Assembly: GCF_017347085.1 (NCBI RefSeq)
Contig: NZ_JADPSA010000044.1
Location: 1-50,436, forward strand
Direction of reading: 5' to 3'
DNA: 50,436 nt
Source of the DNA: Nesterenkonia sp. E16_10
GTDB taxonomy: Bacteria; Actinomycetota; Actinomycetes; Actinomycetales; Micrococcaceae
Part shown: piece by piece, positions 40,596 through 50,060 of the stretch
How positions within the stretch are numbered: position 1 is the stretch's first letter
Layout of the letters: each line of letters starts with the position of its first letter
Translations under genes and position numbers: made by a program
Notes under the pieces: model-generated
Databases searched by the model: none
Told to the model about the DNA's origin: nothing
The model's input: only the letters and a program-made list of their open reading frames with translations

Positions 40596-41243
40596 TTAGA
40601 ACCCCAGCCGGACGACTGGATCTAGGGCCTTTCGTTTGCCCTCTTCAGGATGAACCATTGAATCTGACGTGTGCTGTTCGAGCATGATCGTGTGTTGAAG
40701 CACTTCGAAGTGCGCCGGCTCCCCGAGATACGCGGAGTTCAAGGAACCAAGCACGGCGTCCGCGATCCATAGCAACGGCTCATCGCCACCTCTTAAGTGC
40801 TGGATGCGTACACCTTTATTGAGTCCCTGTGCTTGAAGGGCCACGATGTGAGCCCGGTCTTTCTTGTCCTGGGACGATCCCCGGCTCTCCAATGTCACCG
40901 GATAGACCTCGGCACCAGCCAACTCGTAGTAGAGCGTTTCTAGACACTTGCGGCGAAATCGCTCTGTCTTGGCTTGTCGTTCGCTGAGGTGAGCAACGAT
41001 GAAGTTCATCGGCTCCAAGTCGGCAATGGCGGAGACAATTCGACGACGTCGACTCTCACGCTCATCTGTCCAGTGCAGTTTGATCTGGCCTGGCAATAGC
41101 AAAGTGCGAAGTTCCTCGCGGATGGCAGCCTCATCTGCGGCATCCAGAATTGCTGCGCCTATTAGGTATTCCTGGGTCGACTCGCTGCGATAACAGCTCG
41201 ACTCGTCCACGTAGGCACCTAAAGCTCCCGGCATTTGATCCAC
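40596..41243 (-). CDS. DUF3800-like protein (RNase H-like fold candidate)
   Basis: A 215-residue protein with GTG start at 41243 or ATG at 41234. Near the start, LGAYVDESSCYRSESTQEYLIGAAIL matches the DUF3800 opening of a strand, a D-E-S acid pair, then a second strand. The matching C-terminal acid is in LLWIADAVLGSLN. Basic middle helices (DERESRRRRIVSAIA; FRRKCLETLYYELAG) lie between. The acids would give a nuclease site; this is inference. It is divergent from the type III restriction genes and 545 bp away, in a defence-like setting. Confidence 0.65.
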   Translation of the reverse strand: MDQMPGALGAYVDESSCYRSESTQEYLIGAAILDAADEAAIREELRTLLLPGQIKLHWTDERESRRRRIVSAIADLEPMNFIVAHLSERQAKTERFRRKCLETLYYELAGAEVYPVTLESRGSSQDKKDRAHIVALQAQGLNKGVRIQHLRGGDEPLLWIADAVLGSLNSAYLGEPAHFEVLQHTIMLEQHTSDSMVHPEEGKRKALDPVVRLGF

Positions 41244-41788
41244 CGATATACCGTAGCCGACTGCGTGCTATCGAAGAATGCGATGCATCGGGGTATATCC
41301 ACAACTGCGCGCCGCTCGCCGGCTGCGGCTACATGCGGCACGAAGTACTCACGGGAGCTATCGCAGCAGGAGTTTTGCCATCTCTAGAAGCGGCAGCAGC
41401 GCTCACGGCCGGTCCCCCACCTCAGCGCACCAGTTCTCGAGTCACCGTGCCCATACGCTCGAAGTGTCCTCTGACGATTCCGCCCAAGAGAATCCCAGCG
41501 TTCATTCCTGCTGAGCTGTCTCTGGCGCATGCGACCACGCTTCTGTTCTCGTTTAAAGGAAGACACCCCTCATCGGTAGGGTTACGACGATAGGAAACAA
41601 CCGCCACGCCTGGCAGTGTGGAAAGTCAGGAAAACAGAGATGAGCGCGATTACAGCTGCGCTGGGGCTTGCCTCTGTCAATGTCCGTGGCACCTGCTCTA
41701 CTTGTTACGAGCGTCGACCAGCTGGCGGACGCTCGAATTGTGGGACCTGTGTGCCCGGTACGTATGCGCATCAATAAAGGGGCATGTA
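41244..41788. other. Intergenic stretch before the type III restriction system
   Basis: No supported gene. Frames here have Arg/Pro-biased codon use. An AAAGGGG at 41776-41782 serves the mod GTG. I see no clear repeats or terminators. Confidence 0.4.
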
Positions 41789-43690
41789 GTGGATGATCTG
41801 ACGGAACTCGAGTCGCTGCCGGTCGAGCAGCTGATCGAGATGATCCGCGAAAAGACAGGTGCCGGAGTAAATCTGTCTTTTCCGGGCAAGGTTCTCGCTC
41901 GTCAGATCGGACGCCGAGTGCGTCCAAGAAACCAACGCCTCGTGAAGCACTTGAGCGCCGGCGACGAGCACGGTCGATCCCGCAATATGATCCTCGAAGG
42001 CGACAACCTTCAAGCCATAGCGTCCCTGTATCGCGAACGCGGTCATATCGACATGATCCTGACGGACCCGCCATACAACACGGGAGAGGATTTCCGGTAC
42101 AACGACAAGTGGGATAAAGACCCCAACGACCCCGACATGGGTGAGTTCGTGGGCAGCGACGACCCCGCGAAACACACCAAGTGGATGAAGTTCATGTATC
42201 CCCGGCTTCAAATGATGAGGGCGATGCTCAAGCCTTCCGGTGTGCTAGCTATCTGCATCGACAACCGCGAGCTGTTCCACCTCGGCCAGATGCTTGACGA
42301 GCTATTCGGCGAAGAAAACCGCTTGGCCATCATCAACTGGCAGAAAACCGCTGCCCCGCGCTCTGACAAGTCAGGAGTCACGACCACGACCGAGTACGTG
42401 CTCGTCTACGCGCGGGACCTCGCCCGGACCAAGACTGCCTCACTGGACCGTACCGACGCGGACAATCGACGCTACTCGAACGTCGACCACGATTCCGGGG
42501 GCATGTGGCGGGAAGGAAATCTCACAGCCCGCACCTGGGCAGAGAAAGGCGACTTCGCAATTCAGTCGCCCTTCACCGGGGAGATGCACTATCCCGCGGG
42601 AGAAGGCGCATGGCGCCACCCTAAGCGGAACATCAAGACATGGTTGGAGCAGTGGGGTTCCGCTTACCACGAGAAGACAATCGGTGACGGCAAAGTCAAG
42701 GCCCTCGTCCTCAAAGACGGCTTTCAACCAGAGAGCGCTGAGCGCGCGAAGAAACGGTTAGGCGAGCCCGAATGGCCATTCATCTGGTTTGGCAGAGACG
42801 GCCAGGGACGACCCAGAACGAAGACATACCTAGAACAGATTAAAAAGGGCAAAGTGCCTGTCACCTACTGGGCAGACGAACAGCTCGACATGCCCGAGGA
42901 GCTCGGTTCAACCTCGTGGGATTTTGAAGAATCGGGACGGAGCAGCGACGGAGCAAACGAGCTGACGGCCATCGTCGGAAAGGGGCATGGCTTCACAACT
43001 GTGAAGCCCTTGAAGTTGATGATGAAATTGATCCAGCTATGGGTGCCTGCTCACGGCACCGTTCTGGACCCTTTCGCCGGATCGGGCACTACTGGCCACG
43101 CCGTGCTCGCCCTCAACGCTATGGCAGAGACCGACAGGCGATTCATCTTGATAGAGCAGGGCCGCCCCGAGAGCAAAGATTCCTACGCGAAGACCTTGAC
43201 CGCCAACAGGCTCAAGCGCGTCCTCAGCGGCGATTGGGCCAACGGCAAGGGTCAAACAGTTGCTGGCGGATTCACCTTCAAAGTCTTGGAGAAGAGGGTC
43301 GACGCCAAGACACTTCTTCTCATGGAGCGCGACGAGATGATCGACACCGTCATCGCCTCGCACTCCAGCACCGGAAGCCGTAGGTCAGCCGTTCTGATCC
43401 CGATGGACCGGGACGGTGAGCCCTACACGTACCTCGTCGCCAAGAACGCGAGCAACGAAGGCATCTACCTCGTGTGGTCCGGTGCGAACTCGAACACCGA
43501 CCTCACCGAAGAGGTCTATGAGGCGATCAACGAGGAAGCTAATACGGCTGGTCTGGGGGACGTTTACCACGTGTACAGCCGACGCAACTTCCTCGTCACA
43601 GACGATGTGATCTGGTATCAGATCCCTGACAGGATCCTGTCCGACTTCGGCTTGGACGTCCGCACCGAGTCCTTTACCGAGGAAGGCTGA
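41789..43690 (+). CDS. mod: Type III restriction-modification system methyltransferase (Mod)
   Basis: A 633-residue protein. The chosen start is GTG 41789, six bases after AAAGGGG; the frame is open to 41618, but that part is Cys-rich and unlike Mod. Beta-class N6-adenine order: the catalytic DPPYN at 93-97 comes first, the target-recognition region lies in between (about 180-400), and the AdoMet motif DPFAGSGTTGHAV comes late (about 427). SAM-dependent methylation of a short asymmetric site is expected. The C-terminal third carries the YTYLVAKNASNEGIYLV-type domain often seen in Mod. res follows after three bases. Confidence 0.9.
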   Translation: MDDLTELESLPVEQLIEMIREKTGAGVNLSFPGKVLARQIGRRVRPRNQRLVKHLSAGDEHGRSRNMILEGDNLQAIASLYRERGHIDMILTDPPYNTGEDFRYNDKWDKDPNDPDMGEFVGSDDPAKHTKWMKFMYPRLQMMRAMLKPSGVLAICIDNRELFHLGQMLDELFGEENRLAIINWQKTAAPRSDKSGVTTTTEYVLVYARDLARTKTASLDRTDADNRRYSNVDHDSGGMWREGNLTARTWAEKGDFAIQSPFTGEMHYPAGEGAWRHPKRNIKTWLEQWGSAYHEKTIGDGKVKALVLKDGFQPESAERAKKRLGEPEWPFIWFGRDGQGRPRTKTYLEQIKKGKVPVTYWADEQLDMPEELGSTSWDFEESGRSSDGANELTAIVGKGHGFTTVKPLKLMMKLIQLWVPAHGTVLDPFAGSGTTGHAVLALNAMAETDRRFILIEQGRPESKDSYAKTLTANRLKRVLSGDWANGKGQTVAGGFTFKVLEKRVDAKTLLLMERDEMIDTVIASHSSTGSRRSAVLIPMDRDGEPYTYLVAKNASNEGIYLVWSGANSNTDLTEEVYEAINEEANTAGLGDVYHVYSRRNFLVTDDVIWYQIPDRILSDFGLDVRTESFTEEG

Positions 43691-43693
43691 CCA

Positions 43694-46033
43694 ATGGCAC
43701 TCGAACTCTTCCAGTTCCAGCAAATCGCCGCGTCGCAGATCGCGGACCGTTATGTGGAGTACATTTCCGAACCGATCGTATTCGGGCGAGGCTCAAAGCG
43801 ACGTGACGTTCCGTTCTACCAATCGCTGTCTGCCATTACGGGCTCGGGAAAGACCGCAATCCTGGCGCAGGCGGTAAGTGAAATCGCGGCCCTGTCCGAG
43901 GTACCGCCGGTCATTCTGTGGTTGTCCAAGGGAAAAGTCGTAGTCCAGCAGAGCTACGCAAACCTGGCCGACGGCGGGAAGTACAACCATCTTCTCGCCG
44001 ACATCACCGTACGACTCCTGAGTGAGTATGACCCGGACGACGTAGCCAACTCGAAGGAAGCCCTGCTCTACTTCGCTACCGTCGGCACGTTCAACCAGAA
44101 GGACCGCGAAAAGAGCAACCTAAAAATCTTCGCAGCCGATACGGACAACATTGAGTCGAATCGGTGGGAAGCTCTCAAGGTCCGCGAGACCGCCGAAGGC
44201 CAGCGTCGCCCCCTCGTCGTGGTCTATGACGAGGCACAGAACCTCAGCGACCAGCAGACGACGCTGCTGCTCGAGCAGCAGCCGGCCGCGTTTCTCCTCG
44301 CAAGCGCGACGTTGCGTTTCCCGGCTCAATTCGACACCGAGGTCATCCAGCCTCTACGAACCTCAGGCGGCTATAAGGACCAAGACCTCATCAGCCCAGT
44401 GAAGTCTGCGACTGTCGTCGGGTCAGGACTGGTGAAGGGCCTGATATCGCTGGAGGGGCTTAACGCCCCGATGGAAGAGACTGTCGCCGAGATGCTCACC
44501 GACATGCGCGAAACAGAGAACGCCGCCAAGGCGGAAAATCTGAGCTTCTCACCAAAAGCGATCTACGTCTGCAACACGAACATCCTCGCTGATGATGCAA
44601 GCCAAACGGATGACCCCCAGCAACAGTTCGACCAGAGACAGGCGCCACCGATCACGATCTGGCGCTATCTGACTGAACAGTGCGGCGTGCCCGCCGAAGA
44701 AATCGCCGTCTACGCAGACCTCAAGACCCACAAAGATTTCCCGCTACCGTCAGAGTTCACTCTATTCAACGGTGGCGAAAGCGACTACGAAGATTTCGTG
44801 GCGGGGGACTACCGCCACATCATCTTTAACAAGACTCTTCAAGAGGGCTGGGACGACCCCAGCGTTTACTTCGCCTATGTCGACAAGACAATGGAGTCCA
44901 CTGTCGATATCACTCAGGTAGTCGGGCGCGTACTTCGGCAGCCTGGTGCCACGCACTACGGAGCTGACCGCCTGAACACGGCGCACTTCTACGTCAGAGT
45001 AGACAGGAATGACTCATTCAGCCAGGTCGTCGAGGACTTACGCAAGGGACTCGGCGACGACGCACCCGAGGTGCGCATCCTGACTTCCCCTCCAGGAACG
45101 GAAGAGCCGGAAAGCCTGTCTGCGAAACAGCAGTTAACGGTGCCACGCACTTTCATCAACAACGTTCCCACGGTCGCGCCGGTGGAGGATGTCATCGCAA
45201 AAGTGCACGACTACTCGCAGGACAAGGTCAATACACACGGGGTTGGCCGACGAAGAACAGTGCAGCAGACGATCGGCTCTTCGGAATCTGTAGATTCTGA
45301 GTGGGTCGACTTCGAACAGTCGAACCGCGTCAGCGCACGCTGGGTGTTCCGTCGTGAAGTCACACGCCGCTACAAGCCGGCACTGATGGTGATGGACACC
45401 GACACGGAGAAGTTCGACGCCAAGGTAGGGGTCGGCAGCAACGCCTATTCAAGCCTGGCGACCAGCGCCACCGATGCCGTCGCGGAGTACCTGCGCTACG
45501 CCGTGATCAAGCAGCATAAACCCAAGCCTTATGCAGTGGGTAGCACGCTGGTCCGTCGTGGCAGCATGGACACCTTTAGGAATGCGCTCCACGAGGGCTA
45601 CGACGGATTGAACGACCTGGAACGCCGCTTCGCGCGTGCCATTGACGAGACAGGTCTTCCATGGGCGAGGAACCGATCGCAGACCGGCTACAAGATCCCA
45701 CTAGTCTCGCAAGGACAGACGGTCTGGTTCTTCCCCGATTTCCTCGTCTGGGCCGGCGATACGGTCATCTGCGTCGATACCAAGGGCAGCCACATCGTAG
45801 AAGGTGATGCCCGTCGCAAGCTGCTCTCTATTCAGCCGCATAAGGACGTCTCTACCCGAGTGCTCGTAAAGTTTGTGACCGAGGGTAGTTGGAAAGCTGA
45901 CGGCACACCGGATAGCAAAGACGGTTTTTCGATTTGGGAGCTCGGATCCGGCCAGGACCTGAGACCACTTCCGCACAGCGACCTAGAGTCGGTCGCGAAA
46001 GCTATTGTCGCGGTCAAGGACGATGAAGGTTAG
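43694..46033 (+). CDS. res: Type III restriction-modification system restriction subunit (Res)
   Basis: A 779-residue SF2 helicase-nuclease. Walker A is SAITGSGKTAIL (47-58), the motif II DEAQ box is in VVVYDEAQNLSD (about 170), motif III is LLASATL, and motif VI is VVGRVLRQPGA. The C-terminal PD-(D/E)xK endonuclease is seen in WFFPDFLVWAGDTVICVDTKG, with the D...DxK pattern. It cleaves DNA between head-to-head unmethylated sites with Mod. The gene is intact and translationally close to mod, so the system looks functional. It would protect the plasmid's host and favour plasmid retention. Confidence 0.92.
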   Translation: MALELFQFQQIAASQIADRYVEYISEPIVFGRGSKRRDVPFYQSLSAITGSGKTAILAQAVSEIAALSEVPPVILWLSKGKVVVQQSYANLADGGKYNHLLADITVRLLSEYDPDDVANSKEALLYFATVGTFNQKDREKSNLKIFAADTDNIESNRWEALKVRETAEGQRRPLVVVYDEAQNLSDQQTTLLLEQQPAAFLLASATLRFPAQFDTEVIQPLRTSGGYKDQDLISPVKSATVVGSGLVKGLISLEGLNAPMEETVAEMLTDMRETENAAKAENLSFSPKAIYVCNTNILADDASQTDDPQQQFDQRQAPPITIWRYLTEQCGVPAEEIAVYADLKTHKDFPLPSEFTLFNGGESDYEDFVAGDYRHIIFNKTLQEGWDDPSVYFAYVDKTMESTVDITQVVGRVLRQPGATHYGADRLNTAHFYVRVDRNDSFSQVVEDLRKGLGDDAPEVRILTSPPGTEEPESLSAKQQLTVPRTFINNVPTVAPVEDVIAKVHDYSQDKVNTHGVGRRRTVQQTIGSSESVDSEWVDFEQSNRVSARWVFRREVTRRYKPALMVMDTDTEKFDAKVGVGSNAYSSLATSATDAVAEYLRYAVIKQHKPKPYAVGSTLVRRGSMDTFRNALHEGYDGLNDLERRFARAIDETGLPWARNRSQTGYKIPLVSQGQTVWFFPDFLVWAGDTVICVDTKGSHIVEGDARRKLLSIQPHKDVSTRVLVKFVTEGSWKADGTPDSKDGFSIWELGSGQDLRPLPHSDLESVAKAIVAVKDDEG

Positions 46034-46826
46034 AGAAACTGCGCTAATCCGTCACCGCCGGCATGACGGCCACTCCTGGCCCTGACACCGCCACACGCAG
46101 TCGATTATTCGCACGCGGTCCCCCTGCATAACTGTCCAACCTTGGAGCAGAGGCGACAAATTTACACAGAACAGCTGTCTTTCAACCCTTAGGTTGCGAG
46201 ACAGCGAGATGCGACACCTCTCCCCCGCTCAAGATCCGCGAAATCTCGCAGAGGACAATTCCCCCCAGCGCTTCGCAACGGTGTCTCGATAGCTTCGTGC
46301 ACTCGTCGTCGGTTACGAGACACCCGCACGAGGCAGCGATAGAGAACATTCAACGGGGATGCTTTGACGGGCGCTAAGGAGGATGGCGCTCCGAGCCCTG
46401 CACTGAGATCGCATGCTTGCGCCAGAAACGCGCAAACCCCGCGGCCGAAGTGTGAGGGAACACTGTTTCCGGACGCGGGGTTTACTGAATCACTCGCACC
46501 TTCAAGAGGTAGTCCCGACACTAGAGAGATTTCTTGGACAAACAGTGTTCGTGGCCTGGGAGCTCCCTGGAGCTAGCAATCGGGCAGCGCTAAGGCTGGG
46601 AGGAAGCGAACGGTAGAGGCTCCCTAACTGACACACCTTCCCCGCAGATTGGCCCAGAGCATCATGCCTGTCATGCTCCACCACTGACGATTACGACAAC
46701 GACCAGGTCTTACCTCGGCAGGGGCCGCCGGCAACCACGCATTTGCTCTCGCTTGAGTCTTGATGGTTTCTGCACCGCCTGTGACCGGTCGAGCTAAAGG
46801 GTCGCAGGAGGGATAGTGTTCGAGGC
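46034..46826. other. Gene-free stretch with a long hairpin
   Basis: About 790 bases without a supported gene. A perfect 10-bp inverted repeat, AAACCCCGCG (46434-46443) with CGCGGGGTTT (46474-46483), encloses a smaller stem GTGTGAGGGAACAC. It may be a terminator, a recombination site or a small RNA. The T-run is only three. Upstream, CGAGACA and GTGTCTCG words recur several times (46196-46325). Confidence 0.45.
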
Positions 46827-47480
46827 ATGGCCTCCACCGTCACGTTCAACGTCGCAGGCACCGATTATGGGCTCGATCAAGCGCTCGACCGCTTCGTCGG
46901 CTACCCGCGCAAGACGCCACCTAGGTTCGACTACCCGCCGTCCGGTGGCCACGGGACAATCACCCCGGAAGAGATTAAGCGGACTCGGTACGTAAGTTCG
47001 AGAATCTCGCACGCCGAGGGTGACTATTTCATCGCACGGGCTGCGGATGCCCCATGGATCGCGACGGGTGCGGATCTCGCCGACGCGGACCCAGAAGTGC
47101 GCGGTGGACTCTTCGACGACATGTCGGACCTGTACTGGCACTTCTTCGGGACGGCCCCGCGCGGAATTTCTTTCGCGAAGGTCTCTAAGGTCCTACACGT
47201 GAAGTACCCGGCTGTGTTCCCGCTATTGGACTCTCGTCTGTGGAAGGCATACCGGACGGCTGCCCGGGCCCACGCGGCGCGATACCCAGAACTACGGCAA
47301 AGCCAGCTCAGGTGGATCGCCGTACGCGAGGACCTACTCGCCGCCCGCTCGTCCGGTGCCATCGAAGACTTGCGCGAAGCCTTGGCCCGGTACGAGCACC
47401 AGGAGCCGGCTGTCCAACAGCGCGTCCGCGACATGACACAGCTGACCGACCTGAGATTGCTCGACATCCTCGTTTGGTGA
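46827..47480 (+). CDS. DUF6308-like protein
   Basis: A 217-residue protein. Recognised from memory as DUF6308: LDRFVGYPRKTPPRFDYPPSG near the start, ISFAKVSKVLHVKYPAVFPLLDSRLWKAYR in the centre, and LRLLDILVW at the end. The central DxRLW is conserved in such proteins and may bind a ligand. No activity is known. It is a common passenger near restriction and toxin genes in Actinomycetota. A GGAGGG lies about 13 bases before the ATG, a long spacing. Confidence 0.75.
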   Translation: MASTVTFNVAGTDYGLDQALDRFVGYPRKTPPRFDYPPSGGHGTITPEEIKRTRYVSSRISHAEGDYFIARAADAPWIATGADLADADPEVRGGLFDDMSDLYWHFFGTAPRGISFAKVSKVLHVKYPAVFPLLDSRLWKAYRTAARAHAARYPELRQSQLRWIAVREDLLAARSSGAIEDLREALARYEHQEPAVQQRVRDMTQLTDLRLLDILVW

Positions 47481-47624
47481 CCTAGGAGGATCTAGAGCAG
47501 GTACGCGAAGCACCGTTGCATCGACTTCACCGCGCTGTCCATCGCCAAATCGTCCGCCCGTAAGCCGATCCCTCAGCGGGCACCGATTCCTGAACTGGAC
47601 TACAAGTGCCCGGAAGACGCCCGA
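47481..47624. repeat. Second copy of the diverged 50-nt repeat
   Basis: 47567-47616 matches 101-150 in 38 of 50 positions without gaps. Read in one frame, it gives KPIPQRAPIPELDYKCPEDAR, which could be the remnant of a coding sequence. No intact gene is present. Confidence 0.45.
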
Positions 47625-48320
47625 CTAGCGGGCAGTTTTCGAACTCGACACGAGTTCGGAAAGCACCGCTTCGGTGATGCCTTCAGAATGAGTCTCGTAG
47701 CGGTCAACCAGAAGGCCACGCATCCCCGCAGCCCGAGCGCCCGCGACATCATGGGCAGCGTTATCCCCCACGAACAGGCATTCCGAAACACGCACTCCGA
47801 GCCCCTGCGCCAACACGAGGAACGCTGCTGGATCAGGCTTCTGGACCCCGATCGCCTCGGAGGTGCATACGACATCGAACTCGTCAGCAAGGCCTGTGCG
47901 ACGGAGTTTGTCGAGCTGTTGTTTCTCAGCTCCATTCGATAGCAGTCCCACTCGGTATCTCGATGCCCGCAGAGCGCGCAGAAGCTCAAGGCTGTCAGGA
48001 AAGGCCCGCCATTCCTCCTGGTAGGCACGCAGGTACACATCGAACAGCTCATCGAGCTGGGCATCCGGTTCTGGCGGCTTCATGCCCAGCAACGGCAGCA
48101 CGGTGCGGAGTCTCTTCCGGCGCTGGTCCTGGAAACTGATCTGTCCCGTTCGCCATCGTTCGAAGTGCGTCTTCTCGGCCTCAAACCACGCTTGACGGGC
48201 CCCAGAAGAAGGGTCTATCCCCAACGACAGGAAGAACGCATCGACCCCTGCCTCGGCTGAGCCCTGGTGATCGAACAGGGTGCCATCGAGATCAAACCCG
48301 ACTGCGTGCAACGTGACCAT
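47625..48320 (-). CDS. HAD-superfamily hydrolase
   Basis: A 231-residue protein from ATG 48320; a GTG one codon earlier is possible. Motif I GFDLDGTLFDH holds the nucleophile Asp and acid Asp. A helical cap follows (20-100). Motif II is VGLLSNGA, motif III the Lys in IGVQKPDPAAF, and motif IV FVGDNAAHDVAGA. This is the subfamily I pattern of small phosphatases (pyrimidine or sugar phosphates, phosphoglycolate). The substrate cannot be read from sequence. The neighbours do not suggest a pathway. Confidence 0.9.
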   Translation of the reverse strand: MVTLHAVGFDLDGTLFDHQGSAEAGVDAFFLSLGIDPSSGARQAWFEAEKTHFERWRTGQISFQDQRRKRLRTVLPLLGMKPPEPDAQLDELFDVYLRAYQEEWRAFPDSLELLRALRASRYRVGLLSNGAEKQQLDKLRRTGLADEFDVVCTSEAIGVQKPDPAAFLVLAQGLGVRVSECLFVGDNAAHDVAGARAAGMRGLLVDRYETHSEGITEAVLSELVSSSKTAR

Positions 48321-48508
48321 CACTCCAGCCTACAAATCTGCAGGCGTGGAAGTGGACGCTGTGACCTCTCCACTCCAGCGACCTGCATCCCCAGAGATGC
48401 AGAACCCCGAATCCTGGTCATAGGATCACCAGCCGGTACTTGATGCCCGATGAAGCCCAGACTCCTCGCGGTGCCGCACACCACCCCTGAACACTGGTAT
48501 AAACGTAC

Positions 48509-48539
48509 GCTTGTATCACAAGCCGCCGCTTGTTAGTGT
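48509..48539 (+). promoter_or_regulatory. ArsR promoter with overlapping operator, leaderless
   Basis: TTGTAT (48511-48516) and TAGTGT (48534-48539) are 17 bases apart, a good sigma-70-type pair. The start point would fall at about 48546, the A of the arsR ATG, so the mRNA is leaderless. The perfect palindrome GCTTGT-ATC-ACAAGC (48509-48523) covers the -35 element and is the likely ArsR operator. Confidence 0.75.
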
Positions 48540-48545
48540 GGCGTC

Positions 48546-48947
48546 ATGGCTTCCACGATCCAACTTCCCGAGCTGACCTCAGACCTGAATCCCAGAGAAC
48601 AGGCGGCCTATCTGGCTCCGACCCTTGCGGCTCTCGCCGATGAGAACCGGCTGACGATCATCTTGTCCTTGGCCGGCGGGGCCAAGACGGTCAAGCAACT
48701 TCAAGAGGCTACGGGCATGAGCCAGGCGCTGGTCAGCCACCACGTTGCAGCTCTGCGCAAGGCCGAGCTGGTCACCTCGACCCCGCAGGGGCGAGCGAAC
48801 CTCATCTCGACCTGCTGTGAGCAGCTCGCCGCCCCCGTGCAGTGGCTTGCCTACCTCGCCACGCTCACACCGGAGGGTCAGCAAGCATGCTGCACCGATG
48901 CGGGCTTACCTGCCGCACGCGCCACGGCGGTCGAGGAGGTCAAGTAA
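48546..48947 (+). CDS. ArsR-family metal/metalloid-sensing repressor
   Basis: A 133-residue winged-helix repressor. The HTH runs through KTVKQLQEATGMSQALVSHHVAALRKAELV (about 47-76). Two Cys pairs stand C-terminal to it: Cys90-Cys91 (LISTCCEQL) and Cys115-Cys116 (QQACCTDAG). They are not at the classic alpha-3 ELCVCDL position of ArsR; vicinal pairs in the dimerisation helices fit As(III), Sb(III) or soft-metal binding. It precedes a CSCS permease gene and a Cys-Cys small protein, so the whole operon probably shares one ligand. Confidence 0.88.
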   Translation: MASTIQLPELTSDLNPREQAAYLAPTLAALADENRLTIILSLAGGAKTVKQLQEATGMSQALVSHHVAALRKAELVTSTPQGRANLISTCCEQLAAPVQWLAYLATLTPEGQQACCTDAGLPAARATAVEEVK

Positions 48948-48949
48948 CC

Positions 48950-49828
48950 GTGCTGATGGATGTTCTTTCGACCTTCGCTGTGCTCTTGGTCGAACTGCTG
49001 GCACTGTTTCTGGTGGTCTCGACCCTTGTCGCTCTGGTCAACCGCCGTTTCGGCCCGGAGAAACTGCGTCAATGGCTCGGCAGCGGGCGCGTCCCCGGCC
49101 CGGTCAAGGGATTACTGCTGGGGGCGATCACACCGTTCTGCTCTTGCTCGACTCTGCCGATGCTCGTGGGCATGCTCAATGCCGGGGTCGCGTTCCAGAC
49201 CGCGATGACGTTTCTCATCGCTTCGCCGCTGCTGAATCCGATCATCGTCGGCGGCATGGTCATCATCTTCGGTTGGCAGACTGCACTCGTCTACACCTTG
49301 TTCATGATCGTCGTCGCGCTCATCATCCCCTGGGTGTGGAAAGCGCTCGGGTTAACTGACGCCCTGAAACGTGTCCGCGTCACAGGAGAAAGCACCCCCG
49401 AACCATGGAGCGGGGTGCGCCGAGAACTTCCCGGCGCGTTGCGCCAGGCATGGCGTGACCTGCGGCCCCTGCTGATCCCGATGCTCATCGGAATCGCGAT
49501 CGGCGCGACGATCTATGGGACCGTGCCCGAAGACCAGCTCGCCGGGTTCGCCGGCGCCGGAACCTGGTGGGCGGTGCCCCTGGCGGCTGTGATCGGTATC
49601 CCGCTCTATATCCGCCTCGAGACCATGCTCCCGATCGCGCTCGCTTTGCAGACCGCAGGCGTCGGGATAGGACCGATCTTCGCGCTCATGATCGGCGGCG
49701 CCGGCGCCTCCCCACCCGAGGTGTCCATGCTCGCGGCGATCTTCAAACCTCGCCTCCTCGCCGCGTTCGTCATCACGATTATCACCGTGGCGATCCTCGG
49801 TGGCTACCTCATCTCACTGACCGCCTGA
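48950..49828 (+). CDS. Permease with CSCS motif (DUF318/ArsP-SO_0444-like)
   Basis: A 292-residue protein. The start is GTG 48950, nine bases after GAGGAGG in the arsR end. Eight spans are visible. The hallmark TPFCSCSTLPMLVGML is in span 2-3, with FLIASPLLNPIIV next, and a second-half repeat at ETMLPIALALQTAGVGIG and GGAGASPPEVSMLAAI. DUF318 permeases include ArsP, which exports trivalent organoarsenicals, and SO_0444-type efflux. Substrate here is open: As, Sb, Cu or Zn. It is coupled with ArsR upstream and a Cys-Cys protein downstream. Confidence 0.88.
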   Translation: MLMDVLSTFAVLLVELLALFLVVSTLVALVNRRFGPEKLRQWLGSGRVPGPVKGLLLGAITPFCSCSTLPMLVGMLNAGVAFQTAMTFLIASPLLNPIIVGGMVIIFGWQTALVYTLFMIVVALIIPWVWKALGLTDALKRVRVTGESTPEPWSGVRRELPGALRQAWRDLRPLLIPMLIGIAIGATIYGTVPEDQLAGFAGAGTWWAVPLAAVIGIPLYIRLETMLPIALALQTAGVGIGPIFALMIGGAGASPPEVSMLAAIFKPRLLAAFVITIITVAILGGYLISLTA

Positions 49829-49872
49829 CCATCGCAGTACCCGCAAGAAACACGAGAAAGGAAACCCCGCAC

Positions 49873-50049
49873 ATGGGAATCAAGAACCTCTTCACTGGAA
49901 ACGCACACAAGACCGCAGACAAGGAGCAGTCCGACTGCTGCAACATCCAGATCGTCCCCGACGACGCCCCCGAGCAGCAGAGCAACACCGGGACAGACGA
50001 TCAGCAGAGCGCGTGCTGTGAACAAAGCACCGAATCCGCAAAGAAGTAA
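49873..50049 (+). CDS. 58-residue protein with two Cys-Cys pairs
   Basis: Small, hydrophilic. MGIKNLFTG begins it, an amphipathic start. DCCNIQIVPDD has Cys22-Cys23, and SACCEQ has Cys48-Cys49; the rest is Gln/Asp/Ser/Lys. AAAGGAA stands about 11 bases before the ATG. I recall small CC proteins with a CCxIxIV motif beside ArsR/DUF318 permease genes in other bacteria. The vicinal pairs match those in the ArsR of this operon. A soft-metal or metalloid chaperone feeding the permease is a reasonable guess. Confidence 0.72.
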   Translation: MGIKNLFTGNAHKTADKEQSDCCNIQIVPDDAPEQQSNTGTDDQQSACCEQSTESAKK

Positions 50050-50060
50050 CGTTCACTCCA

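Noticed and set aside
41618-41788. Upstream extension of mod
   Set aside because: The added 57 residues are Cys/Trp-rich and unlike Mod; the GTG at 41789 has a proper ribosome site.
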